From the NCBI GenBank assembly GCA_009617715.1, contig VTFK01000452.1:62001-126000 (forward strand): a DNA stretch of 64,000 bases, read 5' to 3'. The translations under genes and the position numbers were made by a program. This document shows, one piece after another, positions 37,078 through 51,400 of this stretch (position 1 is its first letter; each line of letters begins with the position of its first letter). The DNA is from Plectrocnemia conspersa (lineage: Eukaryota; Arthropoda; Insecta; Trichoptera; Polycentropodidae). The notes below the pieces were generated by a model. That model searched no databases and was not told the DNA's origin. It was given only the letters and a program-made list of their open reading frames with translations.

Positions 37078-39320
37078 ATAAAAGTGCTGCAGCTTTTGCA
37101 CATTTACACATAGGCGTATATTTAGCAACCAATACATATTATTCAATTTTTTCCTTAAGGTATGAAGAAGCTCATATTTTGGACCTCGAATCATGTGACC
37201 AAGGTACTTCATCTTCCTCCGTTTGATGGTTGAAAAGAGTTTTCGATCTAAATGCTATCATATTTAACTCTCAGAATTTGATAATTAGAAACTCTGCGCG
37301 CGTTGGGTGCCGAATATGAGAACATGCGTGATATTCCTATGAATCAGGTTAACCAAATGCACTGTGTGTCATGATGAATATGTTAAAAAATAAACAAGAT
37401 AATACCAAAATAAAACTAGAATAAAATAATATCTACTTTTTTAGAATAGTACCTCTCGTACATTTCCTTGTAAATTCTGAAACACGTTCAAGCAACCAAT
37501 TTAATTGTTTGAGATTTTACGGAAAAGTGAATCTAAACTTTTGATTTTGTCAGTTGGAGTAGAAACTAGTAATAACGCTATAAATTAATACTTAAAATCT
37601 TTATTTAATATAAGACACTATTTTTGCTAATTATGCGAACACGTGTCCTAATAAGTATGTACTGTTCACGCGAAACAGAAAGCAATAAAGTCTATGTGTG
37701 CTATTATTATTAACTACTTTGCAAATTCCAACGAAATCCACTCGAAGCATACGTTCAAGTGTCAATGCACCTATAATTTAACAGACACAACATCGATGCA
37801 TGCGTCTAGAAATATTCTTTCAACACCAAATTTTAACACACATATTTCATCAAAAGATGTAAAAATATCGTTTCGGGCCAATTATTTTTAGTGTGGATCG
37901 TCATCGCCTAGTCTTGGCGCGTCAGTTTAATCAAAAAAATACTATCGGGTAAAATATAATGTGTAAGCATGTGTTAAAATATTCCAAATTTAAGCATAAG
38001 CCATGGACTTTGCGGGTTATTTTTTCAGCGTTGACGCGAATCTACGATCTTTGCGTCATTGCTGAAGCGCAGACTGAAAGTAGACAGTTCTTGGAAATTA
38101 TATTCACAACTCTAATGTGTATTATGTACACAGGATATGTGTAATTTCACGATGTTTTTAAACAACATAATCTGTATAAATATTTTTATTTTGTAATACA
38201 GTGATTTTCAACGCCTTATGTTGTTTTACAAGACTAAGTGCAAAGTAAATATAAACTTTTTAATTAATATCAACGCGTTATTAAACAACTAGAATTCGAA
38301 AAGTAGCAAGTGTTCTATTTCCGCTGAGAAATGTTGAAGAATCGCTGGTCTATTATTATGAGGTATGATAAAAAATAACGACAACTTTTAGATTTCGCGC
38401 TCTATTAACTTGTTAAAGAAGTTGACATCTCGTATAGTGCATGCAAAGCAATTTTGACTGACATTTTGAGCATATAACGATTACGAGCCAAATTTGCTGC
38501 AAGACTTAAATTTTCAGCCAAAATATCGTGGTAAGGAAATTGTCGAAATTTTGTTAAATATAGTCCCTGATGAACAAGAATTGATTTAACGCGCCATAAC
38601 ATATATTGTATAGCTATGTATGATTAAACAAAGGTTCAACCTTTTAAACGCAAGACAAAAAAAGCATGTCAATTTCGATCTAATGTCGATGTTTTTCTTA
38701 CTCTTTTCTTCGATTATAATGTTATAGTCCACTTGAACTAGGTTGAACATTCAATAATGAGTGTTGCTTTGCAGTTTTCGCTGTTTGAATGAGGCGCATT
38801 TTTTTACATTCTACAGTCGTTAAATACAACATAATCTCAATTATGACTTTAAATAGTATATTCACTCAATACCGTTTACTTACACACACAAACATACAAT
38901 AGACATATTTTTTTATATTAAAATTTTACTGCCCTTCCATAACAAACCTACATAAACAAGGTGGTTTGTGATTGTTTAGAAAAGTAATAGAATATGTGAT
39001 ATTTTTACAAATAGTGGCATGTCGAAATGTTCTTTGAAGTTCGAATAAATCTACAAATAGCAATCTAAAAGCCATGCGTGAATTTGCCTTTAATTGTGAG
39101 TTCTTAAAGCTTGCGCAAAGAAATCTTTACAGTGTTTTTTTCTGTGCTTTTTTTTATGTTCCTTAAAGAACAAAATCATTGTTCAAACAGATAAGATTTT
39201 CCAAAATACAGTTGATTTTTATCGCTTCGTCGTACACAGTTTTAAAAGTCTTTGTAGCTTTTGACATCCAAATAAATGTCAGATCTGGTTTATTCTCATA
39301 TTCAATGAGTGCTTCATTGT
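37078..39320. other. Intergenic: no gene recognised
   Basis: Short frames only (to 65 codons). The frame at 38602-38405 on the minus strand is protein-like in composition but unrecognised and could be a transposon scrap. Confidence 0.45.
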
Positions 39321-39326
39321 TGAAAG

Positions 39327-39400
39327 CAGTGGCGGGTTTACGCACAGCGGGGGAGGCGCTTGCCTCAGGGCCCCAGGTTTAACAGGAGCCCTAGCATTTT
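39327..39400 (+). mobile_element. hAT-type terminal sequence
   Basis: CAGTGGCGGGTTTACGCACA followed by a GGGGGAGGCGCTTGCCTCAG stretch has the CAGTGGCG start and GC-rich subterminal run typical of hAT ends. No opposite end was found, so it is a fragment. Another CAGTGGCG end is at 63582. Confidence 0.45.
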
Positions 39401-39611
39401 AGAAAAATGTTTCTTATAAATTATTAGTTTTTCTTTAGCAATTTAATACGACATTCCAGAGAAAAAAAAGTGTTTGTTATTTAACTAAATGCATCACATT
39501 TTCAAGAAGTTTCATATTTGCACTTATTCATAGCATTGAGCTTGGTTTGATTTATTGCTTTCTCTTAATATCACAGACGATTTCTCTTAATATCACAGGG
39601 CGTTTACGCGT

Positions 39612-40152
39612 GCACGTACATATGTATAGTCTGTCCAAAATGTTAACGCTCATCATTGTTGTGTTGGAAACAAGGGTTCGTGTACGCATGCATGCATACA
39701 TATACAGTTTTCCGCGAATTTGTTTACACTGATAAGAGAACGTTACCAGTACTAAATCAGGGCTGTTTTAAGGGTAGGATGACCATACGTTGAAAATTGA
39801 ATTAAAAATTATAATATGTTATATTTTTATTTCAAATTATTGTCATGTTGTGCTATTTTGTAATCAATAGAACAATTTCTGTAATATTCTATTCATATTT
39901 TTTTTAAATATTATATTAAACAGATATTCAACCTGGAGAGTGATTTCAAAACTGCTATCATGTTTTTGAGTTAAATATGTATATAAATAAATAAAATAAG
40001 TAGGAAAGTGATATTTTACATTATATTCAACAAATTAAATTAAAATAGGAAAAATTAATTGAAAGTTAAATTTCACATGGTCACCCTATTATATTCTCTC
40101 ACCAATACTGTAGCAATGAGCGTTCATATCTTGGACGGACTATACGTATTTG
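39612..40152. mobile_element. Nested inverted-repeat element (outer)
   Basis: GTATAGTCTGTCCAAAATG followed by TTAACGCTCAT (39623-39655) is inverted at about 40114-40148 (ATGAGCGTTCATAT then CTTGGACGGACTATAC). The arms of about 38 bp have a few mismatches. They enclose a second inverted-repeat element (39775-40088), so one MITE-like unit seems to sit inside another. Confidence 0.6.
39775..40088. mobile_element. MITE-like element (inner), about 314 bp
   Basis: TAGGATGACCATACGTTGAA at the left end and, inverted, TAGGGTGACCATGTGAAATT at the right end form imperfect terminal repeats. They are extended by AT-rich similarity (TTGAATTAAAAATTA against TTTCAATTAATTTTT). No coding capacity. Confidence 0.62.
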
Positions 40153-40389
40153 TGAAAATGCATGCTTCATTTGGTAACGAAATATGTTTAGTCCGCAAAA
40201 CGACGGTTAAAAATCCAGAGATGTCATTTGTCGATATTTTCTTTAATTTATGATTTTTTAAATTAAACGTTTATGAAGTTTTTTTTTATTATCATTTGTT
40301 TTATTATTATATAATCGGACATTTTTGTTTGTATGTATATATATTTTCGATAATGTGTAACTGCAAGCAAAAAGGATGGTATTTTCGTC

Positions 40390-41560
40390 TTATTTATTAC
40401 TTTTGTACACACGGTAATTATGATCGGACAATGATCTGATGATTCATCTAATGAAGATTCCGCTTTGAGATTTTCTAATATTCCTTTTATAACGCAGAAA
40501 TCGATAAGGTCCGGACTTCTTCTATCAGAGGGTCAATATGTCGGTTGCCTAGTAGAAGGATAAGTACGGTTGCAAGTTTCCATAGCTTTCAATAATTGTT
40601 TTCCTTTTGGTGTTGTCGTTTTCAAACCCCGTTGTGCGTGTTTCGCATTAAAATCACCTCCTACTATAATCGGTTTCTAATGATGTTATAGAATTGTATA
40701 TATTAGTCCGTTTGTATTTTATGTTTTGGTGGTCTATGAACACCTGTGATAGTTAGGGTCCAGCCCAATCCTCTATTATTATGCTAGTGGCTTGGATGTG
40801 TTCACTATCATATTTATCTAGTTCGTAATGTTTCATTGTATTTTTAATTATGATAGCTGAACCTCCATGAGCAGTACCGCCTGGATGATTAGTATGATAA
40901 TATATATATATAGAATAATTTGGTGTTCTTAAATAGCTTTTGTCGGTAAAATGGGTTTCGAAGATCGGTATAATATCTATCTATTCATTTTTTATAAATG
41001 TTTTTATTTCCTTCCCATGATTAAGCAAGCCATTGGCGTTCCAAACTACTAGTCTGAGGAGGTTGGGCATTTTGTTATTGTATATTGGTCTCAAGTATGG
41101 TTAATAAAGTCATCATATTATTTATACTTTCCATGAGTTCTGACATCATAGTCTCCATTCTTCTTATAACTTGGACCATGCTTTGACCGTTATTATTATT
41201 TACTTCTTCTGCTTGTATGTGCTGTTTATTTTGTGCTGCTTGTAGTATTTTGTATGTAGTATTTTGTAGTACTTGGTTTGCATGGGCGCTGTAATATTTC
41301 TTTGTACACCATCGATTTATTTCATTTTTAGTTCTTGACATACACTATATATTTTATAATTTGCGGGTTGGTTGCCTTTACAGAGTGCACATGTTGCATC
41401 AATGGTCATGTAATTTTTAGTGCAGCTGGTTGTCAAATATGTAGTGGTTGAAGAAACCTTTTATGTGGTTGTATTTTTGACATCTTGCACATTGGGGTAT
41501 TTCTACCGGTGAAAATATATTTCGATATGATTTAACTAAAATGACATGCTAAAAAAAATA
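40390..41560 (-). mobile_element. Jockey-like LINE fossil (ORF1 end and endonuclease start)
   Basis: On the minus strand, about 41520-41345 reads PQCARCQKYNHIKGF and CTLCKGNQPANYK, the CCHC-knuckle and Pro-Ala-Asn-Tyr region of Jockey-clade ORF1. The 88-codon frame 41341-41075 follows as the ORF1 C-terminus. Then 41070-40390 gives LLRLVVWNANGLLNHGKEIK, a decayed SETH motif in FETHFTDKSYLR, then HGGSAIIIKNTMKHYE and later pieces of the apurinic endonuclease domain of ORF2. Stops and small gaps break it. The reverse transcriptase is absent, so the copy is truncated. Confidence 0.75.
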
Positions 41561-42100
41561 TTTTTGGGAGAGATTCCAGACTGTTGCAGCTCCTACAGCT
41601 CTTTCACTTTTAGCTGTGCTTCGTGCTTCTCTATTAATCCGTTACATTTGATTCCTCCACTTCCAAGTCTAGGTTCTTTGCTACTGCCAAAATGTCTTTC
41701 ATAACGTGAGCTATTCTCATTGAATACTTGCTGGCCACAGGTATCTCAAGGCCTTCTTGACTAACACTTCACGCCAAGCTTATTCGACGAATCTGTGGGG
41801 TGCTTAGTGATTTATTTAGAAATTTCGGAAACGACAAATGACTTTTAACAATGAAATATATGATTAATATAAACCTCACGCGATTAATAATAAGTAGATT
41901 TAAACAAAAAAGCTGCTGAAAGGATTTATAATTGTGCTGGACACCCAATATTGCACAATAACCACAAACTTTCAAAAGTCATTAATAATCATCCATTACT
42001 ACAGCCATAAAAAACTTAGACACATTCTACTTCTCTTAAATGTATATTATAATTGATCATTAATCAAATATCCTACAGCTCAGACATTATTAATTATAGT
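41561..42100. other. Intergenic, possible further transposon debris
   Basis: Follows the LINE fossil on its 5' side. Composition resembles decayed coding sequence but no protein could be recognised. Confidence 0.4.
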
Positions 42101-42109
42101 ATGAACTCT

Positions 42110-42446
42110 GGAGATTCATGGATTTTCACCGTTTCCCTCATCAGACAGCGGGATTGACAGTAGCACGCGTGTCTCCCTCCTGCCCAGTCCCATTTGGACA
42201 ATCATATTTTGGAGATACAGTGGGCGTAGACGGGCTTATTTTTATTCTGGGCGCCAGTCGAGTGCCGCCAGCCCGATGCGGCACTGTCTCAAGCTCCATC
42301 TTCCGTTCGCGTCTCTTTGCGAACTGCAGCTATTTCGGCGCGCCACGTGACCACATGGAGTTTTCGTGAAAATCTCTATCTCTCTCAAGAGACGCGCTTT
42401 GTGCTACAAACAAAACCAGTGAAAACGACCAAAGCTCCGGCGAACC
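42110..42446 (+). promoter_or_regulatory. LUBEL: LUBEL promoter and 5' UTR region
   Basis: A GC- and CpG-rich stretch just upstream of the LUBEL start codon, containing a palindromic E-box CACGTG (42344-42349) within GGCGCGCCACGTGACC. The start codon (42447) has a good context (GCGAACCATGAGC) and is followed six bases later by a splice donor. No TATA box is obvious. The transcription start is not determined. Confidence 0.6.
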
Positions 42447-42452
42447 ATGAGC
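42447..42452 (+). CDS. LUBEL: LUBEL first coding exon, two codons
   Basis: ATG AGC followed at once by donor GTAAGTT. It joins in phase to exon 2 (45569), which continues [12 protein letters not shown] without a stop. A 3.1-kb intron follows. The next in-frame Met is 20 codons into exon 2, so this start is preferred because of its CpG-rich promoter and perfect donor. Confidence 0.75.
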
Positions 42453-45400
42453 GTAAGTTAACTGGGCATTTCTTGCTCCGAGCAAAATAAATCACCAAAG
42501 AAGTTAAGTGTCACATTTGTGTGTTTTCGGCAGTGTACAGTGTGACGCAAAACTAGAATAACTATAATAAACTATAATATAAGCACTGGCAGTTGCCTGA
42601 CGACTGACCAATTCCATTGCGTAAAAATAAATCGTTAAGATCGAAAAAATAACGCAGCTATCGTATTTTAAGTGTCCCCTGATTAACAAATTAAATGAAG
42701 TTAATAACGATGGAAATAGAGTTGGATAAATATGCTGTTCGATTTCCGGTGACATCACAGGCGCATAGCCCGAAATAAACTAGACTTTTGCTTTGGCAGA
42801 TTTGTCAAGTCAAGTGTCGTTATGTTTCAAAAGCCGCTGTAACACTCTATCATAGTATTTTTTGATATATTATGACCGCAGTAGCGTATAGGTAGAATGC
42901 TGGGTTTATAAACTGAGAGACTGTTCGACAGACTATCATTTAAAATTACACAATAAACAAAATGTAGGTCAGAGTTGTATAAATTATATGAATCAAGCTG
43001 ATTCATTGTTAATTATTGCTCCAATTTTTCTGAAAAAATGTAACTTACTATAACGCTTTAGGGTAATTCCAGAAGCAGATTTAAAACAATAAATAGCTAA
43101 AGTTTTAGCATGTTTTAAGGTAAAATTCAATTATGCTGCTGGGATTCAAAAATAGTAACTCAGTACTTTATTAAAATATTATTAATATTCTATGAATAAA
43201 GTTAACGATTTATGTTTGATATAGAATTTGCCCCACAGCTTTTTAATTGAATATATAATTGATCTACTAATCTCATAAATTTTTATATTGGTACATATGT
43301 ATAACGTCTCATATTATAAAATATAACAATATTATTTTCACGCGTCGGTTTTCCTTACTTTTTAGGTTTTAATTAATATTTTTCTAAATTTAATTGCGTA
43401 TTTTGAACAAAGTATATTTTTCATTACTTAGTAATACATATTAAAATATTGTGTATTTTCCGTTGACTTTTCAACGGGCACTATATAATTATTAAGGTTT
43501 AGTTACCACTTACAATACAAACAATGTAACGATGAGTCCATAATTATATGGCATGTCATATTATTTTTGTATATAAAAAAATTGTAATCTGTCCTTATGA
43601 GACATTAAACAATTTGTTTGTCCGTTTATTGGCAGGTGGTACTTAAAATATAAATATATACAAAAAATATTTGTAATTTGTAATTGAAAATAATATGTTC
43701 CCATAGTTTTAATAAGAAGTAAAGATGTACAAAGGGTTAATATTATAAATAGAGACAAGTTAAGGATAGTTAGGTATAAGAAAACGAGTACGGCCAGGGG
43801 AATATTGTACAGAGGTGTGAATTTGTATAATACTATTCCTAGGACAATACGCACAAATAAAAATGTAGCGGGTTTCCTCTATGAAATAAAGAAACACCTT
43901 CGTGAATTAAGAAATAAATTATAATATTCAAGTCTTTCTTATATTATGTTTATGTTTATATTATGTTTTATATGTATGCTTATTTTATATTTGTTTAGTG
44001 TATATACAATTATCTATATAATAAAATAAAAAAAAAAATAACACAAAAGATTAGCTTGAAAATATATTAGCTCTGGATTTTTAAAAACTAACCCAATAAA
44101 TTAAAGTTAAAACCAGAAATTCGTTATAAAGATAAATTATCACGCCCTAACAAAATTAATATGAAGAGATACAAAAATTATGTTTTTTTTTCGTATATTA
44201 CTATACAATATATTTAACATATTCGACTACATTATTAGTATTAATTTAGATCTAAAACAGTGATTAAAATATATTTTCTCCAAAATTATGTTGATAAGAA
44301 AATGAATAAAATATTGTTTAAAAATATTACCAGTATTTTGCATTGCTTTTGATAAATTCTTATTATCTCCAAACTTGAGACGGAAAAGTTTATAACATAT
44401 ATTTATTATGCATAACAATAATTATGTTGTTAGCATCAGATATTATCTTATATATTAGATTTACCATAAATATAAACTTAATTATTTTATTACTTTTAAA
44501 ATAGAAAGACATATTTGAAAATTAGTTTGTTATTTCATGTTTCGATATGAAATTTTCTTATTATTTTTAGATATATTTTAAAAGGTTCGTGTGATCTATA
44601 TCGATTGTTTTATTTGAACTATTTTTACGAGTTTATTGCTTACTATACAAGGAAAAATTTTCATTCTGTATTTCACGAAATTGAACGCAAACATTTTTAC
44701 TAATCTCTCGACTAATATTTTGTACACACCAATTCTCAAAAAGCTTTCTGCTCATAAAATCATAAAACACTTCAATTAATTTCCTTACCAATGAATTTTA
44801 TTGAAGCGCTGAAACGAGCCAAATGTTCGTGATATAAATATTGTGAACACAGAATCAAACATTTCGCCTACGTTTCCCAAAATCAAAACTGGCATTAGAG
44901 TTAATCACGTTTTGCATTTTGCGTATTTTTTTGGACACTCGTAATTTTAAAATTGAAATGGCAATGGTCCAAATCCATATTTTATAATTGTTTATCAACA
45001 TTTAGCACAATGAAAATAAATATACATTACATAAAAAATGCGTGGTGACCTAGTGACACTCGCCACTTCTAATTCTGGTAATGATATGCAGAATTAGATT
45101 TTTTTGAGTAGCCAGAATAAGGCAGATATCATCAAATTAATCTTGGTGTCACGTTATGAATATTTTTCTGACATAACTACCGCTTAAGTGAAACATTATA
45201 ATATACATAAAAAAATCACAGCTTGCGCGCCTAAAGTGACCCACTTAATTAAACTTTAATGGCTTATCTATTCCAGACATTGCCCCAGTATCGAAATAGA
45301 ACATTCAGGAAGTTGTATGTATACACACGCAACAATTGCAACCAGCGCAGATAGTAAACCAATAAACAGCACTCAGCAAACTGGTTCAAAAATCAATGAC

Positions 45401-48400
45401 GTTAATAGATATAAAGGCGTCACCTTCTCCTACTGTGTGTGTGATTCAGAGCTTAAATTTAGAACTTACACGGGACCAAAGCTTATCTAATTGCGACACG
45501 TTTTTACAACAACGCTTCATGATTACTAATAATTTATATTAATTATACGTTTTATATTTTTTGTATAGAAAACGACAGAGCAATGGCAGCCAGCAGGCGC
45601 TAATGCCAACAATCGACTTCGAATGCAAAGAGTTATGCCACAATGGATGGTAAGTTTTCAATAATGATTTTAAATTACGCGCTATTTACGTTGAGGGTTT
45701 CCGCAGGACTGCCAACGTTATAAAAAAGGGGAGCGGTTTTTTCGCTTGAATCTAATTTTTCAATTAATTTTCTGTGTCACCAATTTCAAAAAAAAATTCC
45801 CAGTAACCCTTTTATAATATATACATACTACATATGTTTGCATGTTTATATACATAAAATATATAACATGGTGCTTTTAGTCAAGCTTAGTTTCATATTT
45901 TTAAAATAAAAACTACATATACGAAGCGTGATAGAATAAAATCATTTGCTTATTCTTTTATTGTGTGCGATTTTATTATTATCTTAACATCCCTCTTATA
46001 AACGAATAAACTATTAATTCATTCATAAAACCCTTCGTTTTGACATAGCATTCTCTTACAAATGCTTTCTCATCCTTTTGTGCATCCCCTTTCACATAAT
46101 TTGTGGTACCAATGATGAATTTAATGTAAATTACAAAAAAAACATTATTTTTTATCACGCTTGTTGTCGAGGAATAGAATACTTATCTTGATTTTAGAAG
46201 AACGCGAATTCTGGTCGTTGCGGACCAACACCTCCAGCCCCTCCAGTGCACGACAACTCCAATCTAAGCCCCAGCCGACCACCAGCACCATCTAAGTCCC
46301 CACTACCAGAGCCAGACTATGAAGTTATAGATTTTCCGACCCAGCAGTACATGAACGCCCAACTTGGTCCACCAGGTAACTGATATTTATATCATTATTT
46401 ATTCACTTGGTGTCTTGAACAAAGAGGTATATTCATTTTCTTAATGAACAATAGTTTGCTAGTGATTTCCATTGTATTATACAAAATGATCATCAATAAC
46501 GTAGAATAAAAATTCGCATTTAATTTGTAGGTTATGCCTCAAATCCTCAGAGTTACTTTACATTCAAAAAATTTGTTGTTTATATTTTGGTTACAACTTG
46601 TGTAATAACTTTTTTCAACCAATATCACAAACACACTAGTGATGACACAAACATTATATATAGATAAAATTTGACATGTGCCATTACAATGTACAAGATT
46701 TTAGTACTTTTTTCTAAATATATAACTTGATTTAAATGTAAAATTCCAAACTGTATTCATTAGTTTTTACCAACAGGTCTCATGCGTTTTTATGATTATA
46801 ATTATATATTATATAATTTATAATTTATCCAGAACTTCCACTTCACTTTAACTTGTTCAACCGAACTCGCATCAAGCTATGTTGAATCGACCGAAATGAC
46901 CTTGAAAATCCATAAAAGCAGTTGCTTTCAAGTGTTACCAACAATTTTATTAAATGTCAAAAATTTATATTATTTCATACCTTTTTTAATTTTTTCGTAA
47001 AAAAATGTAACCAAATACAATTGCATTTAGCAACGCGTATACTACTATAACTAAAACACGTATTTTGCTATAGAAAAGCAATACAAAATTTTGTAAAATT
47101 AATACTGAGAACCTTTTATAGCGATTTTAGTAACAAAAACATTACTTTTTACTTTAAAAGTGCAAAATTATAATATAACTTAAACTACAGCTTCTAATGA
47201 GCTTATGTAATCAAACATCAAGATACAATTACAAATAGTTTTCAAGTATAATGCCAAAACTTTTTAAAAACGACGACTACCCAAAATAGAGTCATTATCT
47301 ATGAAACGAGACCTTACACAAATCATTCTTTATTAAACAGTATCATTAAAATATTGTTATATTATATTTACATATTTTTAATAAATGTTGAACACATGAA
47401 ATATTGGCTTTATTCAAAAGCATATTTATAATGCCAAAGTCAATACATTTTTTACACATAATACATTCCTTAAATGGAGGATATCTTCTCCATAAAAATC
47501 TTCTTCAATAATACATTGCAAACTTTTGTCCCATGATACAGTTTATCCGGCAAATGCTGCTTCTAATTAAGTTATCAAAATGTCTAGTTATGAAATACAG
47601 TTTGTAAGAAATATAAATATTTCATTAGAAAGATATATTACCTAGATTAAATACTATATCTATATACTATGTCGTCGTTGTAGTTCTAATACTTTGTAGT
47701 GCATAAAAGGCAGTTTTTAGTTTGACATAAAAAACATGTATGACGGTAATTACATTTGTTAAAAAATCTTACAAAGTATTTTTCATCCAGTCGGGTGTGC
47801 CTTTTTAACACATATATGGCTGATCAATTTTTGGGTTACAAGACATTACTACAGCGATGATATATTTGACATCTGCAGATTGAGCTATTGTTCATGAAAA
47901 TAAAAATATATGAGCCGGTGTGCATTTTTACTATAACATAATTACACAAAAATCACACTGATACTTTTTTTAGTAAAACCCAAAGTGGACAATCGCCGAT
48001 GTGACTTGTGCGGATCTTCAGAGCCAGGTGTTCGTTGCTTGAACTGCAATGGACAAATGTTTTGCATGTCTTGCGACGAAATGTACCACAGACATCCAAA
48101 AAGACAGACACACATAAGAAAGGTGTGTACTATAAATATTATAAAGGCCCGGATTAATTCATTGCCTTTCAAATATATTATTTAAAGCTAAAAAAAAAAA
48201 AATTTGTAGCGGTCTCTCCGGGTCTTTAGAATGAGTATTTTATATGATTTTTAATTATTAATTTAAATTTATAGGGATTGCCTGTCATGGATCAAGAAAA
48301 CTTGCTTCCTCCTCTACCACCCAAAGGAATATCATCAGCACCAGTGCCACCACCGAGACGAAACAAGGTATCATCCTCTTGCAATATTTCATAATAAATA

Positions 48401-51400
48401 TATATAATTGATATAATTGGCACAAAAAAATTAACTTAGTCCAATCGAAATGTATTTTTATGTGATATTATTTTAATAAAGTATTTTTTGTTATATTGTT
48501 GTGTATTATTTTCGTATGATACATTATGTAAATAATATCATATTAAAAATACTAATTGCTTTTTTGTGCAATTATATTCCGTCTATAATATAACAGAATG
48601 TTTCTGTACGCAATCGTGTCTTGATTTTCAAATACCAGAGTTGCATTTAAAATAATGATTTAATTAATATAATACTAAATGCAGCGCTGTGTTATTTTGT
48701 ATATATTCATGTACATTCACGTTTCATCCTATTGTTTAATGTTAACAAATTCTCTAATTCAGTACTTTTCAAACTGAAATACGCTTATAATTTGCAAGGT
48801 TCATCTATGCCTCGCAGTTTGAAAAGCGCTGCTCAAATGCATCTGGCCTAGTTATAGCAATTGATCACCGCACATCTCTCGACTAATATAAATAAGTGTT
48901 TACTAACCAAAGGCTCATGTGAAAAAATGAGATCCTTTTATGCATAGTTTCAGCTCCTTTTCAGCTACTCATTTTCAAGAAGGGCTTTTTTTAACACGAA
49001 TCAACTACTAATGATTGTATATATTACACATATACACTTTGTGTTACCTAGTTGAATATGTTATTTAAAAAAAACGTTTTGAATTGGTGCGAAATGCTTA
49101 CATTAACAGGTAATTACTTAATATGTTTTTTCTCCCGAAGAAAAAGAACATTGTTGTGCATAATTAAGAAATTTTGGGACAGGTTGCTTCGAGGGTCGAA
49201 AACTTTGGAGGTACTTTGAACAGAAAGACGACCACAATTCAAAATCCACAAACGCAGGCCTCTCAAACGACTACTTTAAATCGGATGATGACCAGACCTT
49301 TGCCAGCTGTCCCTCCGCCTCAAACAGCTCGTAAGTTCAAGCATTTTGAATTTAAATTTAAGCAAAAATTAATTTTATAAATCATGCAGCAATCATAAAA
49401 AAGAGTCCTCAAGTTGAAAAGCGAGAAACGCCTATATTAACAGCACTTCAGCAAAGATACAAGAAACATCTCGATATGATGCGAGGAACATCTCCGGATT
49501 TATCCAAAGACTTTACAAATGTAAATATACAAAATAAACCTATAACAAGAAACGAGGTAAACCATTTTCAAACATAGTTATTTAACATTTGCAAATATAT
49601 AATATAAACGTGTTTTAGGAAATTCGTCCACCGATCAATCAAAATAACTGGGAAAATCAGAGATCTACTACCCTTCCTCGCAGATTCTCAGCGGACAATT
49701 TCAACAGAATTCAGCTCCAACAAAACTTCGTCCCACAAAATGTCAATCCAGAATTCGAACCTCCAATATCTCCTGTTCCGCCTCAGCAAAGAGTGAACAT
49801 CCCGCCTCAATCACCCATGAGCTCATCAGTGTTCGATCTGAACAACAACATGAATAGCCCTCAAGCTCAATTCTTTCCTCAACAATTCAACCCTATGATG
49901 CAGGCTCAATCAATGGCTCAATTAGGATGCATGAACTGCCAGCATCACATGCAACCGACACCTCAAGATTGGAATCAATGGTCTCGACGATACGGAAGCA
50001 ATATGAGTCTCAACATGTCTCCAGATCAGATGCAACAACAGCAAATGTGGATGGGTCCATGGTGTGGAATGCCTATGTACCCACATCCTATGATGCACCC
50101 TCATCACAATGGTAGTTATAATATTAATACCCAACAAGATTTTGTCTACAAATATGTATTAATAAGATATAATCTCATGATTAAAATGATATTTTTTTTT
50201 AAAGAAGTTTTCACATCCTTTGTTATTTTTTACAAGACAAAGTTAATTCGTTTATAATTTATTATGAAAAATTTTTAATCAGCCCACGTAAAAATTGCTT
50301 AATTTTTGTTATACATACATACATGAAATCCTCATAGCCTTGTCTGCATCTGAAAGACGCAGACAAGGCTATGAGGATTTCATGTATGTATGTATATAAT
50401 CTTAAAACCGCGTATGTATAACATCTTAAAACCGCCATAAACTAATGGCATTAGTTTATGGAGGTTTTAAGAAGGGTTTTTTCTTACATGTTATTTCAAC
50501 AAAAGCTTTGACCTGCTTTGTTTTTTTCACACCTTCAAAACTCATCGCATTTAGTTAAAGCTAGTTCAATGTGGCCTTTTGATTGGGTGACCGTCCGATA
50601 CTTACAAAGGATAATTCAAAGTTCTAATCCGATACAAGGCCATTAGTGTTTTCTAAATGGGTTTCGAAGCTTGTATAGGAAAGGGTTTAACGAGTTCTTT
50701 GGTAATTGATGGTTTTTGAAAGTCTGCATGGCTATTGTGCAATTCTGGTTTTCTGCTGATTTATAATCTCAATTAAATAAATGCTTTCTAAAGCCATCAT
50801 TGAAACACTATGCTAAATTTTTTTATAGATTTCTACATATGTACATATGTATATGTAAAGTAATAAATAATTTTATTTTAAATAATCTGATATTTTAAAA
50901 ACAATACATATTTTAATAGCCTTTTAAATATTTAAAATTATTTTAATTAATTTTCAATTAAATTTTGAATCCAATGAATAATAAGCATTTGGTTATTTAT
51001 ACTAATTATATTTACTCTCCATTTATATAAATATTTCATCTTAATGCTAAAATTTACATATAAATCGATTTATCTAATCTTTACCCAATTATATTTTTTA
51101 AAGGTATGCCGGGACATCTACCGCCTAGTAGGACTCAATCGCGGATTAATTCTAGAGCAGCATCACCGACAACTAGTATTAGATCGAGAAGATCTAGGGT
51201 CAGCAGAAAAGCTAATATAGACGACGATGATATTTCAGACGTAGAACTGAACGAAAAGGCGTTTTTGAGGAGGAGCAGTATTAAATCTGATAGAAGAAAG
51301 GGCTCTGTGAGCAATATGAGCGTTAAAGAGATACCTATCAAAGACTCTGAGAGTGTCAAAATAGAAAAAAGCTCTTCTCCTATGTCTCATCGTGGCACAG

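Larger units (their letters stand above)
50112..51103. other. LUBEL intron 8, holding two hairpins
   Basis: Apart from the two inverted repeats at 50311-50395 and 50425-50471, the intron is AT-rich with no recognised content. Confidence 0.6.

Noticed and set aside
38405..38602. Minus-strand 65-codon frame with protein-like composition
   Set aside because: I could not tie it to any transposase or gene, and it has no neighbours that support it.
42874..42935. A tRNA gene in LUBEL intron 1
   Set aside because: A- and B-box-like pieces are present but no cloverleaf with an acceptor stem could be formed; listed as a SINE head only.
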